A stretch of DNA of 64,000 nucleotides from Lepus europaeus (lineage: Eukaryota > Chordata > Mammalia > Lagomorpha > Leporidae): the NCBI RefSeq assembly GCF_033115175.1, contig NC_084840.1, forward strand, positions 79,251,179 to 79,315,178, in the 5' to 3' direction. The position numbers were made by a program, and so were the translations under genes. Of this stretch, positions 1 through 12,017 are shown piece by piece (positions within the stretch are counted from its first letter, which is position 1; each line of letters opens with the position of its first letter). The notes under the pieces are model-generated. The model had not been told where the DNA came from and ran no database searches. It worked only from the letters and a program-made list of their open reading frames with translations.

Positions 1-909
1 ACTGGCAGTATCGTTTCATGGTCTTTTCGGTTACCACAAAAATACAAGTTGAATGTCAGTTTTCCTTTGCATTTCAATTGTTTTCTTGGCTGGTAGAAAG
101 CCAGAGCCTGGGGACCCCAAATCCCTAGTCCCAACGTCCACACACATTCTCCAATATCTCCCTGATCGGTTCAGGTATGCTGCATGCTGTGTGGTCATAA
201 TTCCTACAAGGATCCAGTTTACATCACACATCCCTAATTCCCAAGCCCCTGTTCCTGTTGGCTTCATTATCTGACCTTCCATCTCTCTTTGCTCCTTTCT
301 GTAAACAATAAGTGCCTTCAATGTTTTTATCAAACAGAGAAACATACTTTTACCCTGACATCTTGGGAGTCACCCAAACCCAGGTTAATACTTTAATTTA
401 TGCTAAAGGTAGAAGATATTTTTCCAAACATGGCTTTAATTCCCTTTTAACATGAATTTTGAAGCCTGCTTATGGAACCAAAAAATATGGCCTCCACTTA
501 ACAAATAATTGTGCAAGTGGAGGGTGTAGAATAATAGCAGAGTTCATATATGTAATCTTGAACAGCAATATCATTCTTAGCATGAGTGCTGCCTTCACAG
601 AAAAAATAATGAAAAAATCATTCTTTCAGGTTTTCTGTACTCAAAATTCCAAACAATTAATTGGCATGCTTGCATTTACTGAGCTGCTAGAATATGTAAG
701 TTGTTCGGGTATCATAAAGAATAATCTAAGACATTCATCTTGATTTCCTTATTCCCTCAGGTATCATTTCCAAACAAATATATGTACTCCATAAAATCCA
801 TGTCATAAATATAGACAGCTGACTCATAATGCAAGCTGACAGAGTTTCAGTCTTTTCTCCAAAGAATGTGTAAAGCAAATCAGCTCCAATCCAAGTGGGA
901 AAAAATTCT

Positions 910-912
<3 letters not shown>
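1..912. other. single-copy DNA, no gene seen
   Basis: No recognisable repeat or coding region. Open frames on both strands are short (about 105 codons or less), lack codon bias I can see and match no family I know. Composition is ordinary, moderately AT-rich. Confidence 0.5.

Positions 913-953
<41 letters not shown>
913..953 (-). repeat. 41-base poly-T tract (A-tail of an unidentified retrocopy)
   Basis: An uninterrupted run of 41 T. Such a long pure run is typical of the A-tail of a young reverse-strand retrotransposed sequence. The sequence to its right (about 954-1240) is neither CSINE nor L1 that I recognise, so the inserted body is unidentified. A slipped simple repeat is the alternative. 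Confidence 0.6.
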
Positions 954-955
<2 letters not shown>

Positions 956-1905
956 TAAGCATCTTATCGCATTATATAAGGAGGCTGAAAAGAAGAAAGC
1001 TCCCCTACCTGGTACATGTAAACCATCCAGAGGGATTGCTACAGCCCTTTCCATCTCCAGGGTGCTATGAGGGTTCATGTTCATCAAAGAAGTCCTAAAA
1101 CACGTCATTACCAATGGATCAATAAACAATTATCGAGATTCAGAAAAGAGCCCTGCACTTGATATCCTGGGCCAAATAGTAAGAGACACTATTTGTCCTC
1201 TTGGCCCTCACACAAAATTATATAATGTGTGACACCCCTAACAGATAGTTTCAGTTGTCTTCCTAGAGGTCGCAAATGGTATGCAGCAGATGTAATTCAG
1301 AAAGCTATAGAGAGATGAAATGCTGATGGCGTTTGTGTGCTTGAAGAATGTAGGGTGTGAGGGTATTTGTAAATGTGTGTGTTCATGCATGTGTGTGCAT
1401 TCTGTGTACATGTGAGGACTAAATACCTTTAAGAAACACAGCAAAGTATATATATTAAACAGAAAGCTTCTGGTCATTTTAATGGGAAACGTGTTCAAGG
1501 GAAATTTTGTTTTAATCATAATAAAGGAGTGGCCTATAAGAGTGATGTGGAACCAGCTTACTCTTGTGTGCAGGGATTCCTTTCTAAGGACCACAGCCAC
1601 ATATATAAGTTTCTGAAGTGGTCTCACCTTGCACTACTGAGCAAATGCTGTGGAATTAAGACAAGGTCATTTTATTCTGCCTTGATGACTTACTCATCAG
1701 AAACATATTCTGCTTCTGTATTCCTCTCTTTCAGGCAGCATTGATTATCTCCATATACCTACATTCTGCCCTTTGAAGGCTAATCTTCCTGGTAATCCAA
1801 ATTCCTGATCTTGCACTCTCATAAATTGGTGACATCAGGGATTTCAGTGTTTGCTTTCTTGTCTCTTCACTGTTTACTTTGTCTCTCTCAACTATATTAC
1901 TGTGA
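954..1905. other. unassigned sequence next to the poly-T tract
   Basis: No gene recognised. The first 290 bp could be the body of a retrocopy whose A-tail is the poly-T at 913-953. No clear target-site duplication was found, so the right edge is unknown. Confidence 0.35.
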
Positions 1906-1934
1906 TTCTCTCTGTCTCTCTTTGTCTCTCTCTG

Positions 1935-1988
<54 letters not shown>
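1906..1988. repeat. compound CT/CA microsatellite
   Basis: CT-rich repeat with TGTCTCTC variants (about 65 bp) passing directly into a pure CA repeat from 1971 to about 1987. Open frames running through it are low-complexity artefacts. Confidence 0.9.
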
Positions 1989-1989
<1 letters not shown>

Positions 1990-2117
1990 CCTGTATCTCT
2001 ATCTGTGGCATTTTAGAAACCACACTGTCTGTTTCACCTGCTTCACATCTGAATTCCTTGAAAAACGAATCCAGGCTTCACGTCTTCACCCTGCCCTTCC
2101 CCGCCTCCTCTTTATTA

Positions 2118-2420
2118 GTCCGTTTTTCATTGCATTAACTAAAATAGCTAAAAGGAGCTTCTTGGGACAACAAGCGTTCATTTCGCTCACACTTTGGAGA
2201 TTTCAGCTCAAGATCAGATGGCTCCATAGTCTGGTGTCTTCTGGAAACTCACCACGACAGGTGCAGAGGCATGATCACACAGTTAGCCAGGAAGGAGAAA
2301 CTAGGCCAGACCTGAACTCAACTAATCAACATGTGGAGAACCACCCTCTGAGTATGCACCTGCTGTCACCTGAAGCTTCTTGCCAGCCCCTTTTCCTAGC
2401 CACCACAATTAGATAAAGTT
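2118..2420 (-). mobile_element. possible MaLR-type solo LTR, reverse strand
   Basis: It starts with TTAGTC plus an imperfect TGTTTTTCATTGCATTAACT-like segment, then CTCACA and TTTGGAGAT stretches in the order expected for the reverse complement of a mammalian MaLR LTR 3' end. The match is weak and from memory of the family's general shape. It could be another ancient LTR or chance. Confidence 0.28.
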
Positions 2421-2930
2421 CTACCCTTAAGCCATCAACTGCTAACATTAAGAAATCAATCTCTAAACACCTTGCATGAGTGTGGAGAGTCCGGTTCTGG
2501 GGTACCCATAATTCAGTGGAAACATCCAGCTGGAAATTGCTCGTGGGAAGGCTGCGAGGGACCTGGAAGTTATTTCCCACATATTCCCTTTGTTTAGCTG
2601 AATTGCCACATCTAGTTGCTAGATGCACTCCTCTGTGGCCTCTCTCCTCCCTTAATCTCTACACCACCACATCTTTCCCGATCCATTCCTGACCCTCTAG
2701 CCTTTTGGCAATTGCATTGTTGACTTCACTTTTTCTTCTTTTTTATACCTACGTGTGATTCCAAAGATCATTTCTCATGATTTATCCAATCTCACCCCAG
2801 TGAAAAAGTAAGCCTTATACTAGTTACTTGACCTGTTTGGCCCACATGTTCCATCTCTGTGAAATGGATATAATAATGGAATATATCTCCTAGTGAAAAT
2901 GAGGATAAAGTTAGGGAATACAGAACAGCT
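2421..2930. other. single-copy DNA, nothing recognised
   Basis: No repeat or coding signal recognised in these 510 bases. Confidence 0.45.
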
Positions 2931-3246
2931 ATTTAGCCTAGCAGCTAAGACACCCAGCTTAAGGTTCCAGGCCCTGACTCCAAATTACTTCCAATATCGC
3001 CCCTGGGGGGCAGTGGTAATTACTAAAGTAGCTACATTCCTACTACCTATGTGGAAGACCTGGCACTTCTTCTGGTTCTCCCATGTGAGTGGCAGGAGCC
3101 CAGGGACTTGGGCCATCTTCTGCTGCTTTCCCAGGCACAGTAGCCAGGAGCTGGATCAGATGTGGAGGAGACAGGACAACAACTGGTGTCCATATGAGAT
3201 GTTGGTGCTGCAGGCACATCTTAACCCACTGTGCCACGGTGCTGGA
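2931..3246. mobile_element. fold-back pair of old CSINE fragments
   Basis: The left part (about 2931-3060) reads as a forward CSINE up to its CCTATGTGGAAGACC segment. The right part (about 3066-3246) reads as a reverse CSINE starting at the same segment (TTCTCCCATGTGAGTGG) and running to the element head, GCCACGGTGCTGGACCC. The two halves meet near their matching positions and form an imperfect palindrome. Both are heavily diverged, so the arrangement is old. Confidence 0.6.
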
Positions 3247-3486
3247 CCCTAAATGAATTTGCTATTATATCACACATTCCCCCAAAGAACCTAACCCAGA
3301 TGTATGATAATCACCCCCAAAGCTTTATGTTCTCTGAACTCCAAATTGCCTACTGAATAACTTCATAAATATTTCTCATAGACATATCAAAAATAATACC
3401 ACTTATTGAAATAATTAATAAGCTTCAGCTGGTTAGATGCATTATATCCTTTTTTTTTGCATTTCCCATCTTGAGAGGAAATGTTG

Positions 3487-3828
3487 GGATCTGTGTTGTG
3501 ACATAGTGGGTCAAGCCACTTCCTGCAACACCAGTATCAGTACTATGTGTGCTGGTTCGAGTCCCAGCTGCTCCACTTTTGACCCAGCTCCCAGCTAATT
3601 TTCCCTGGGAAAGCAGCAAAAGATGGTTCAAGTATTTGAGTCCCTGGCACACACATGGGAGATACAGATGAAGCTTTTGGATCTGGACAGTGTTCTGGCA
3701 CAGCCCAGGCCATTGCACCCATTTGGGGAATGAACCAATACTTGGAAGATCTGTGTGTGTGTGGTGTGTGTGTGTGTGTCTCCCTCTCTTTCACTCTGCC
3801 TTTCAAATAAATGTAAGTAAATTCTAAA
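3487..3828 (+). mobile_element. CSINE, older type, forward
   Basis: Head TGACATAGTGGG (A-box-like), B-box-like GGTTCGAGTCCC, the internal block GGGAAAGCAGCAAAAGATGG and tail CTTTCAAATAAATG. A TG-rich microsatellite (about 3753-3778) has grown in the usual CT-rich linker. Diverged but full-length. Confidence 0.85.
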
Positions 3829-3933
3829 AAAGAGAGGCAATGCTAGTCATTTGAAAATATTTATTTATGCTCATTTGAAGTTGTAACTATGGTATCAAAG
3901 TTTAGGTATTTCTGGTAGACTTAAAAGATACTG

Positions 3934-4328
3934 AACTGGAGCAGCACTGTGACATAGCAGGTAAAGCTGCCACCTGCAGTTGCGGCATCCCATATGTGCA
4001 CTGGTTCAAGTCCTGGCTGCTCCGCTTCAATCCAGCTCTCTGATGTAGCCTGGGAAAGCAGTAGAAGATGGCCAAGTGCTTGGGACCCTGCACCCATGTG
4101 GGAGACCTGGAAGAAGCTCCTGGCTCCTGGCTTCAGATGGGCGCAGCTCCAGCCATTGCAGCCATCTGGGGAGTGAACCAGTGGATTGAAGACCTCCCTC
4201 TCTCTCTCCCTCTCTCTCTCTCTCTCCCTCTCCCTCCCTCTCTTTCTCCCTCCCTCTCTCTCTCTCTCCCCATCTCTCCTTCTCTCTGTGTAACTCTGAC
4301 TTTCAAGTAAATAAATAAATCCTTAAAA
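3934..4328 (+). mobile_element. CSINE, older type, forward
   Basis: Full-length copy with A-box-like GTGACATAGCAGGT, B-box-like GGTTCAAGTCCT and tail CTTTCAAGTAAATAAATAAATCC. The CT-rich linker (4195-4290) is expanded to about 95 bp of CTCTCT/CCCTCC. Confidence 0.9.
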
Positions 4329-5382
4329 TGAAAGATAACTCCGATTACTGGTGAAGAGTCACTAATGTAATATGCACAAAGAAAAGCATTCCTCTACAGA
4401 AAGTTACAAAATCTCAAAGCCAAATATAGCAGAGAACAATTATGAGAGGCAGAGTAGTCAGTGAGGAGCAAGTTGAAGCTCACAGGCAATGAGCCATTGC
4501 TCAAGTAGGGACCAACGGTGGACTTTCCTTAGCAGAGCTTTCTTTACCTATGTTCTTCCAGGATAAGTCCCTTTTAGAGAAAGAATGAATTTCCTGTCAT
4601 CAATAGACAAAACTGGATAAAAATCATGAACAGAGTACCTACCCAGAAACAATAGATTAATAGTGATATGAATTTCCCTAAGTTGTTCCCGTAACCTGGT
4701 CCCCCTTTGAACTAGAATCAGCAAAATTGTCTGACCCCGGAACACTTGATTCTACCACACTCATGGCCAGAGGAGAAGATAGGCTGAAACAAGGTATCAG
4801 GGGATCAGTCAGAGGGTGGTGAGGGTTCCCCATGAGATGCCTTCAGCAAATCTGGCCTCAGACCAGCCATTGAGTTGGTTGATGTGAATTGTCTGATGTT
4901 CATTGTATCCTGTGTTTAACGTGAATTCTTCTGCTGTGGACTCTCTGAAAATCAGAAAAGAGTCACAATAGTTCACCTTTCCTGAGCACAATGCCCCTCT
5001 CCCTTAAATTGGTTGACTTCCTAACATTCCAGATAGAAAACCCTTTTTCCCAGGAAAAGGAGAACCAAACACAGCACATGTGATGAGCGCTGCCGTGGAG
5101 CCACTAGGTGCCGCCATGCTCAGAAAAGGCCTCCTTGAAAATGACATAGTGATCCAAATGGTAAACAGAGCCCCCTGCAGGAGATCATGGCTTCCTTTAC
5201 ACATTGACTCATGAACGCTATTAGGTGAGGGAAAGTCAGCTCCTCCAAACATGGGAATCACGTTTGCTAAAAGTGTGTGGAGTTGAAGATCAATATATAT
5301 AAATACGATTTGAAACTGGATCTCCTATACAAATTCAGGTTAGGTCATATTTCAAATGTATATGAATAAGAGATATTAGCTG
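4329..5382. other. single-copy DNA, nothing recognised
   Basis: More than 1 kb without a recognised repeat. Reverse-strand frames at 4548-4745 and 5004-5261 are short and match nothing I know. It could be single-copy DNA or an old unrecognised repeat. Confidence 0.4.
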
Positions 5383-5690
5383 TGGGTGTCTGTGCAGTCA
5401 TGAGGATGCCCCTTGGAACTCACCCATCCCATATCAGAGCACCTGGTTCTGGCCCCAGCTCTTCTCTTCTGATCCAACTTCCTGGAATGTGCACCCTATG
5501 AAACAGCATGATGGTCCAAGTACTTGAGTCCCTGCCACCCATGTGGGAGGACAAGATTGGGTTCTTGGCTTCAGGTTTTAGCCTGGCCCAGCTTTTGCTA
5601 TGTTGGGCATTTGGGGAGTAAACCAGCAGAAGGAAGATTTCCCTGTTTCTCTACCTTTCATATAAAGTAATAAATAAACTATATATACAC
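5383..5690 (+). mobile_element. CSINE, old and decayed, forward
   Basis: Recognised from the order of blocks: CACCTGGTTCTGGCCCC, GGTCCAAGTACTTGAGTCC, CCACCCATGTGGGAGGAC, GGGGAGTAAACCAGCAG and tail CATATAAAGTAATAAATAAA. The head is poorly preserved. Confidence 0.75.
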
Positions 5691-6239
5691 ATATTTTTAA
5701 AAAAATATGTGTTTATTTAATAACATAAAAATTAAAAATAAGGTGGAGATAATTAAGAGAGATAAAGCAAACACAGAAAGACGAATTACATGTGTATTCT
5801 CTCACAAATATGTTAATATGTATATAGTATAAAATATATTATCCAGTATGTAGCTATGAATAGATGCTGTGATCATTGAATTACACCACTTCCCTAATAA
5901 TATACCCTTATATCCTCACTTTATGATCCTCATAACGAATCCCACATTGTGTGATTATTAATATCCCTGATTTCAGGAAAAACAGTATGTTTGTGTGCGC
6001 GTATATACAATTCTTACTTATGAAGTGAATCCTACAAAATGCTAAAAATTGTAAAATTTACTCTGTATGCTTTTCTGTATTATTTGAAACACTTAAAAAT
6101 CAAAGTAAAAAGGCAAGAAAAAAGAATAAGGAACAATACAAAGAAAAAGATAGAACAGACAAGAAATAGACATACACATTATCCTCAGAATAATTCAGTT
6201 AGGTCACAGTGACTGTTGATAGTGTGATTTACAAATGTC
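5691..6239. other. AT-rich single-copy DNA
   Basis: AT-rich with no gene. A stretch near 5905-5985 (CCTCACTTTATGATCCTCATAACGA and beyond) weakly resembles a MIR element; I would not rely on it. Confidence 0.4.
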
Positions 6240-6253
6240 AAGGCAGTTATTTA

Positions 6254-6592
6254 TTATTATTTTTTTGACAAGCAGAGTGGACAGTGAGAGAGAGAGACAG
6301 AGAGAAAGGTCTTCCTTTGCTGTTGGTTCACCCTCCAATGGCCGCGACTGGCATGCTGCGGCTGGCGCACCGCGCTGATCCGATGGCAGGAGCCAGGTGC
6401 TTCTCCTGGTCTCCCATGGGGTGCAGGGCCCAAGTACTTGGGCCATCCTCCACTGCACTCCCTGGCCACAGCAGAAAGCTGGCCTGGAAGAGGGGCAACC
6501 GGGTCAGAATCCGGCTCCTCGACCGGGACTAGAACCCGGTGTGCCGGCGCTGCAAGGCGGAGGATTAGCCTGTTGAGCCACGGTGCTGGCCG
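6254..6592 (-). mobile_element. CSINE, young type, reverse
   Basis: Reverse complement of the GC-rich young CSINE: tail side TTTTTTGACAAGCAGAGTGG, internal CTTCTCCTGGTCTCCCATGG, B-box region GGGACTAGAACCCGG and head GAGCCACGGTGCTGGCC. It is flanked by a 14-bp target-site duplication, AAGGCAGTTATTTA (6240-6253) and AAGGCAGTTGTTTA (6593-6606), one mismatch. Low divergence indicates recent insertion. Confidence 0.93.
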
Positions 6593-6621
6593 AAGGCAGT
6601 TGTTTAAAACTTTCCCAAAAT

Positions 6622-7116
6622 TACCTTTCTCCGAAGGGAGGAGAGAACTTCCACTTTGACTATGACCCTGTCTGAATAAGATCAAAGTCAGTTAACTCAA
6701 AAGGCTTCCATAGCCTTGGCAACTCATGACTAGAGCCTAGGGAGATTACTGACGCCATAAAGAAGAGTGTCAAATTGTTAAGTCAACAACAGGAGTCACT
6801 GTGTACTTACTCCTCATGTGGGATCTGTCCTTAATGTGTTGTCCAATGTAAAGTAATGCTATAACTAGTACTGAAACAGTATTTTACACTTTATGTTCTG
6901 TGTGGGTGCAAACTGTTGAAATCTTTACTTAATATATACTAAACTGATCTTCTGTACATAAAGATAATTGAAAACGAATCTTGATGTGAATGGAATGGGA
7001 GAGGAAGCGGGAGATGGGAGGGGTGCGTGTGGGAGGGAAGTTATGAGGGGGAAAAACCATTGTAATCCATAAACTGTACTTTGGAAATTTATATTTACTA
7101 AATGAAAGTTAAAAAA
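6622..7116 (+). mobile_element. 5'-truncated L1, 3' UTR only, forward
   Basis: About 495 bp matching the 3' UTR of the full-length L1 at 24679-31999: the ACTCATGACTAGAGCCTAGG block, GCTATAACTAGTACTGAAAC, a G-rich purine block and the end CTAAATGAAAGTT followed by A. A 16-bp target-site duplication AAAACTTTCCCAAAAT lies at 6606-6621 and 7117-7132, perfect by eye. This copy has the single-unit 3' UTR without the internal duplication of the full-length element. Confidence 0.92.
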
Positions 7117-7132
7117 AAAACTTTCCCAAAAT

Positions 7133-8755
7133 CAAAGTTGCTTAAGGTAAGAAAGAAAGAGAGAGAGAGGGATGTTAGGAGGGTTGGGAGGAAAAGAGAG
7201 AAAAAATATTACATTCCCAGAATTGTATCTATGAGCTATATAGAATCTGTTCTCTTTGTATTAATATCACATTGACATGAAAACTAAGGTAAAATAAAAA
7301 ACAATTAAAGTTAAAAATAATAAATGAACTTAAAGCAAACCTAAAATTAAACATTTAGTGAGGATAAGCCTTTAATTTTTGCAGGAAATGAGAGTAGAAT
7401 TTGGAGAGACAGAAGAACATCTATGTCATTGGACGTCATATAAGTTACTCAATATCATTGATATTGGATTAAGATATTGTGTTTTAAATTGATTTATAAA
7501 ATAATCTTCCATTAGGAATATGATATGAAAAGCCATAACATTTATCCATCAGTATTACTAAGCAATGGAATATAAGACAACATCAAAATACATACTAACA
7601 AGAAAATATATATTGTGGTTAATTTAAACTATTTCCATCTAGAAAATAATTGTAAATTGATTATATTAATCTACTGAAAGAATTTCAGATTAATTTTAAA
7701 AGCAAATTTCAGCCACATATTTCTATCATATACTGCTGTCATACAGACATTTAATAATGACATGAAAAAGATGAAAACAACGGAATAGCTACTCAGTACC
7801 AGACCACTAGTATTTTAAAGAAGGTTAAAACAGGAGCAGAGATAGTGATAATTTACTCCTAAAGAGTATGAAGAGAGAGAGGGAATCAAGATGTTTCAAA
7901 ATTAAACAGCAATGGTCCAAAGAACAAAGTAATAGAAGCAGCCATTTATCAGCAAACCTAATAGGAAATCAATGAGCCACTGATTGTTAAAGCTTAAAAT
8001 TTAACAATTATGACTGAGTGTGTATGGGAGGAAAGAACAAAATAAAGTCTGAACATTGCTGCCTGAAATCTTTATCAGATGTACATATTCTAACTGAGAT
8101 AGGCAGCACCAGTATTTTTCTGTCATAACAGGAAACTTCATTAGTTACGGTAACAATTATTTTTGTCACTAACAAAATAGAGCACAAGTGATCTATCTTC
8201 ACTGGAAAACCGTCATGGTGTGATAAAGAAAGCATGCAGTATAAATGCTTAATCTTAAACAACGTATCTTCTCTGACTTCAAACATATAAATTCAATATT
8301 ATAATTTTATTTGGAGGAGATATAAATCCATATGCATTTGATATTGAAACTGTAAGATTTCAAATCACTATCCTTAGAGAAAGCCAACATTAGGAACAGT
8401 TTCCAGAATGCTTCTTGCGTCTGTAATAGGAACTTAATAGTGCATCTCAGCGATGGAACTGTTGTCATAAAAGGATGCCATGAAAGAAGCTCTTGCTCCT
8501 GTTTAATCAGGTAGGAAGATTTACTGTGACTGATCTGCACGTTGCTCCTTCAGTACATTGCTTCCCTCACTGTTCATTCCCATGCCACCTTCTGCTCCTT
8601 TTTATCCTCTCTGCTCCCATGACATTCTTCAAGTCTGACAGTTCCCTTTCTTGTAATATCTAAAGGATATTGTTTTCATATTAACGTTGGACTCTACTGA
8701 CACCTGTGCAGAATCCTTGGAACTGTAACTTATTTTCATTTTAAGAATTAACATA
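7133..8755. other. AT-rich single-copy DNA, no gene
   Basis: 1.6 kb of AT-rich sequence with no recognised repeat or coding region. A short GA-rich patch follows the L1 end near 7150-7205. Short reverse frames at 8008-8540 match nothing known to me. Confidence 0.5.
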
Positions 8756-9095
8756 GGCCGGCGCCATGGCTCAAAAGGCTAATCCTCTGCCTTGCGGCGC
8801 CATCACACTGGGTTCTAGTCCCGGTTGGGGGGCCGGATTCTGTCCCGGTTGCCCCTCTTTCAGGCCAGCTTTCTGCTGTGGCCCGGGAGTGCAGTGGAGG
8901 ATGGCCCAAGTCCTTGGGCACTGCACCCCATTGAGACCAGGAGAAGCACTTGGCTCCTGCCTTTGGATCAGCACGGTGCGCCGGCAGCAGTGTGCTGGCC
9001 GTGGCAGCCATTGGAGGGTGAACCAACGGCAAAGGAAGACCTTTCTCTCTGTCTCTCTCTCTCACTGTCTGCTCTGCCTGTCAAAAAAAAAAAAA
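8756..9095 (+). mobile_element. CSINE, young type, forward
   Basis: Starts GGCCGGCGCCATGGCTC, has B-box-like GGGTTCTAGTCCCGG, the internal GAGTGCAGTGGAGGATGG and GCTCTGCCTGTC followed by 13 A. Complete and little diverged. A target-site duplication is not clear (AGAATTA/AGAATGA at best). Confidence 0.93.
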
Positions 9096-10298
9096 TAGAA
9101 TGAGCACAAATAGTAACAAGTAAATCAAATCTTTAAACCACACCTGGAGGGCAAAGTTGGCTAGGTTGGGTTCAAAGGGATATTGAAAGCATTTAAAATA
9201 ACCAGCCTTGAGAAATCTTCAAGAAAGTCAACCCAATGAAGCAATTAGGTACTGAGAGATAACCCATCATCCACTATTTGATATTTCATCCTAGTTATAT
9301 CAATTATAAGTAAGATGTAGAGGAACAAAAGGAGTCGGATGGAAAGAAAAACAACTTGCTTCTAATTAAATTGAATTTTCAGTGATACAACAAGCAAAGG
9401 CTTATTTTGTTCCGGTTGAATCCTTTGAAATGATAACTATGACTTTTAGCAGTTTGCAATGATTCCATATGTGTCACAACCACATTTGTGTCAGTATGTG
9501 GCCACTGTATTGTGCCACGCAAAAGCCCCACCAGAGTTGGAGGACAGTGCTGCTGCTGAGGGTATTAGGCTGTCTACTCTACTGGAACATTATGCACCTT
9601 TCCTGGGGCTCTGCTTCCCATGTCTGGAAGATGTGGACAAGATGCAGCCTCCTGCACCAAATGGTGCCAACTCAGAGCAAATCTGAAGGGTTATGCCAAC
9701 TGCATACCTTCCCCCACCCAGCTTCTCCCTCAGCTCCATCCTACTTCCTCCTTTTTTCCCACAAGTGTTGACCAGATAGCAACCTATTAGCATACTGATT
9801 CCCAGCAGTAGTAGTTAGATTATGTCATTGTAGAGTTGAGGATATTGAAAACCAGAAATGTTAAGACTACCCCCAAGACCACAGAGAAAAATATGGCAGA
9901 ACTACAATTGAAAACTTTGTTGTTTGGTTCATTCCTCAAATATTTACTGCTCTGCGAGCCATTCTAGGAAGCAGGGAAGGAAGCAGGCATCACCCCATCC
10001 TTGTGGTTTATGTGTGCGCAGGAAGCCTCACCTGTTTCCTGTGTGTTGCTGACAGAATCACTGAGCTGTGACTGCCAGCAAGGATACCCACGCACTGTAA
10101 GGAAAACAATGTATTTTTCTTTTCCTCCTTTCTGTAAAAATTCCTTTTCAAGATCTTCATGAGCATTCTCTTCCCTCTCATCTCCAGCCAATCACAATCT
10201 GTTCTGAACCATTTATGCCATACTTTGATTTTAATTGTGGGTAGCCATAATAAAATACTGTAAACTGGGGGTCCTATTAACAACAAAGATTTTTCTTG
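9096..10298. other. single-copy DNA with a MIR fragment
   Basis: Mostly unassigned. Bases about 9815-9925 match the order of a MIR core and 3' part: TAGAGTTGAGGATATTGAAAA, then AGACTACCCCCAAGACCACA. This is an ancient tRNA-derived SINE shared by mammals. Frames at 9459-9771 are short and unrecognised. Confidence 0.45.
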
Positions 10299-10390
10299 GG
10301 CTGGTGCTGTGGCATGCAGGGTAAAGCCACCACCTGCAGTGCTGGCATTCCATAGGAGTGATGGTTCAAGTCCCGGCTGCTTCACTTCCA
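10299..10390 (+). mobile_element. CSINE head only, 3' part missing
   Basis: About 92 bp: GGGCTGGTGCTGTGGCATGC through B-box-like GGTTCAAGTCCCGGCTGC and CTTCACTTCCAAT. The element stops at the point where a SINE would go into its tRNA-unrelated body. It runs straight into L1 ORF2 sequence with no A-tail, so a deletion or rearrangement probably removed its 3' part. Confidence 0.8.
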
Positions 10391-11992
10391 ATATTTTGTA
10401 AATATTGTAAATGGGATTGATCTTAGAAGTTCTTTCTCAGCCATGATATTGCCTGTGTATACAAAGGCTGTTGATTTTTGGGTATTGATTTTGTATCCTG
10501 CTACTATACTAGACTCTTCTATGAGGTCCAATATTCTTTTGGTGGAGTCTTTTGGACCCCCTATATAAAGAACCATGTTATCTGCAAATAGGGATAGTTT
10601 GACTTCCTCATTCCCAATTTGTATCCCTTTGATTTCTTTTTCTTGCCTAATGGCTCTGGCTAAAAATTCAAGGACTATATTAAATAGCAATGGTAAGAGT
10701 GATCATCCTTTGTCTGGTTCTGGATCTCAGTGAGAATGCTTCTACCTTTTCCCCATTCAATAGGACAATGGCCATGGGCTTGTCATAAATTGCCTTGATT
10801 GTGTTGAGGAATGTTCCTTCTACATCAATGTGCTTAAAGTTTACATCATGAAAGGGTGTTGATTTTATCAAATGCTTTCTCTGTATCTATTGAAATAATC
10901 ATATGGGTTTTGTTCAGCAATTTTTAATGTGATGTATCACATTGATTGATTTGTGAATGTTGAACAATCCCTACATACCAGGGATAAATCCCACTTGGTC
11001 CAGGTGAATGATCCTTCTGAAGTGTTTTAGGATTTGATTGGCTAGAATTTTGTTGAGGATTTTTACAACTATGTTCATGAGGGAAATTAGTCTGCAGTTC
11101 TCTTTCTCTGTAGCATCTTTTTCTTCTGGGTCTAGGAATTAAGTTTATGCTGACTTCATAGAAATAATTTGGGAGGATTCCCTCTCTTTCAAATGTTTTG
11201 AATAGTTTGAGAAGAAGTGGAGCTTGTTCTTCTAAATGTCTGGTAGAATTCAGCAGTGCAGCCATCTAGTTCTGGGCTTTTCTTTGTTGGAAAGGTCTTT
11301 ATTATTGATTTAATTTCTGTCTTGATAATGGGTCTGTTTAGGTTTTCTGTGTTTTCATGGCTCAATTTAGGTGGGCTGTATGTGTCTAGGAATCTATCCA
11401 TTTCTTCTAGGTTTTACAGTTTGTTGGCATACAGCTCTTCATAGTAATGTCTGGTAATACTTTTTTATTTCTGTGGTGTCTGTTTTTACATTTCCTTTTT
11501 CATCTCTAATTTTATTGATTTGGGACTTCTCTCCTTTTTTTGGTTAGTTGGGCCAATGTTGTGTCAATTTTGTTTATTTAAAAAAAAACAGCTCTTTGTT
11601 TTGCTGATCTTTTGTACTTTTTTGTTTCAATTTTGTTGAATTCTTCTCTAATTTTAATTATTTATTTTCTTCTACTAGTTTTGGGTTTGGTTTGCTGTTG
11701 TTTTTATAGATCCTTGAGATGCATTGATAGCTTATTTATTTGGTACCTTTCCAATTTCTTGATGTAGGCACCAATTGCTATAAACTTGCCTCTTAACACT
11801 GCTTCTGCTGTATCCTGTAAGTTTTGATGTTTTATTGTCATCTTCATTTATTTGTTCCAGAAATGTTTTGATCTCTCTTTTGATTTCTTCTATGACCCAC
11901 TGTTCATTCAGGAGCATGTTGTTCAGTCTCCATGTGTTTGCCTATGTTCTAGAGATTCCTGAGTTGCTAATTTCAGCTTCAATGTAATTGTT
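10391..11992 (-). mobile_element. L1 ORF2 fragment, reverse, both ends missing
   Basis: Reading the reverse strand gives L1 ORF2 from the end of the endonuclease region (about 11966) to the middle of the reverse transcriptase (about 10391). The recognisable RT patch [15 protein letters not shown] has FADN in place of FADD, so the catalytic pair is damaged. The frame is broken many times. No 3' UTR, poly-A or 5' end is present. Old and non-functional. Confidence 0.9.
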
Positions 11993-12017
11993 ACTTTTTT
12001 GTACTTAAAATTGATTA

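Noticed and set aside
895..1129. Frames coding poly-Phe or poly-Lys
   Set aside because: They are the 41-T tract read in two directions.
1811..2416. Forward frame of about 200 codons
   Set aside because: It passes through the CT/CA microsatellite; the translated Ser/Leu and His/Thr runs are low-complexity.
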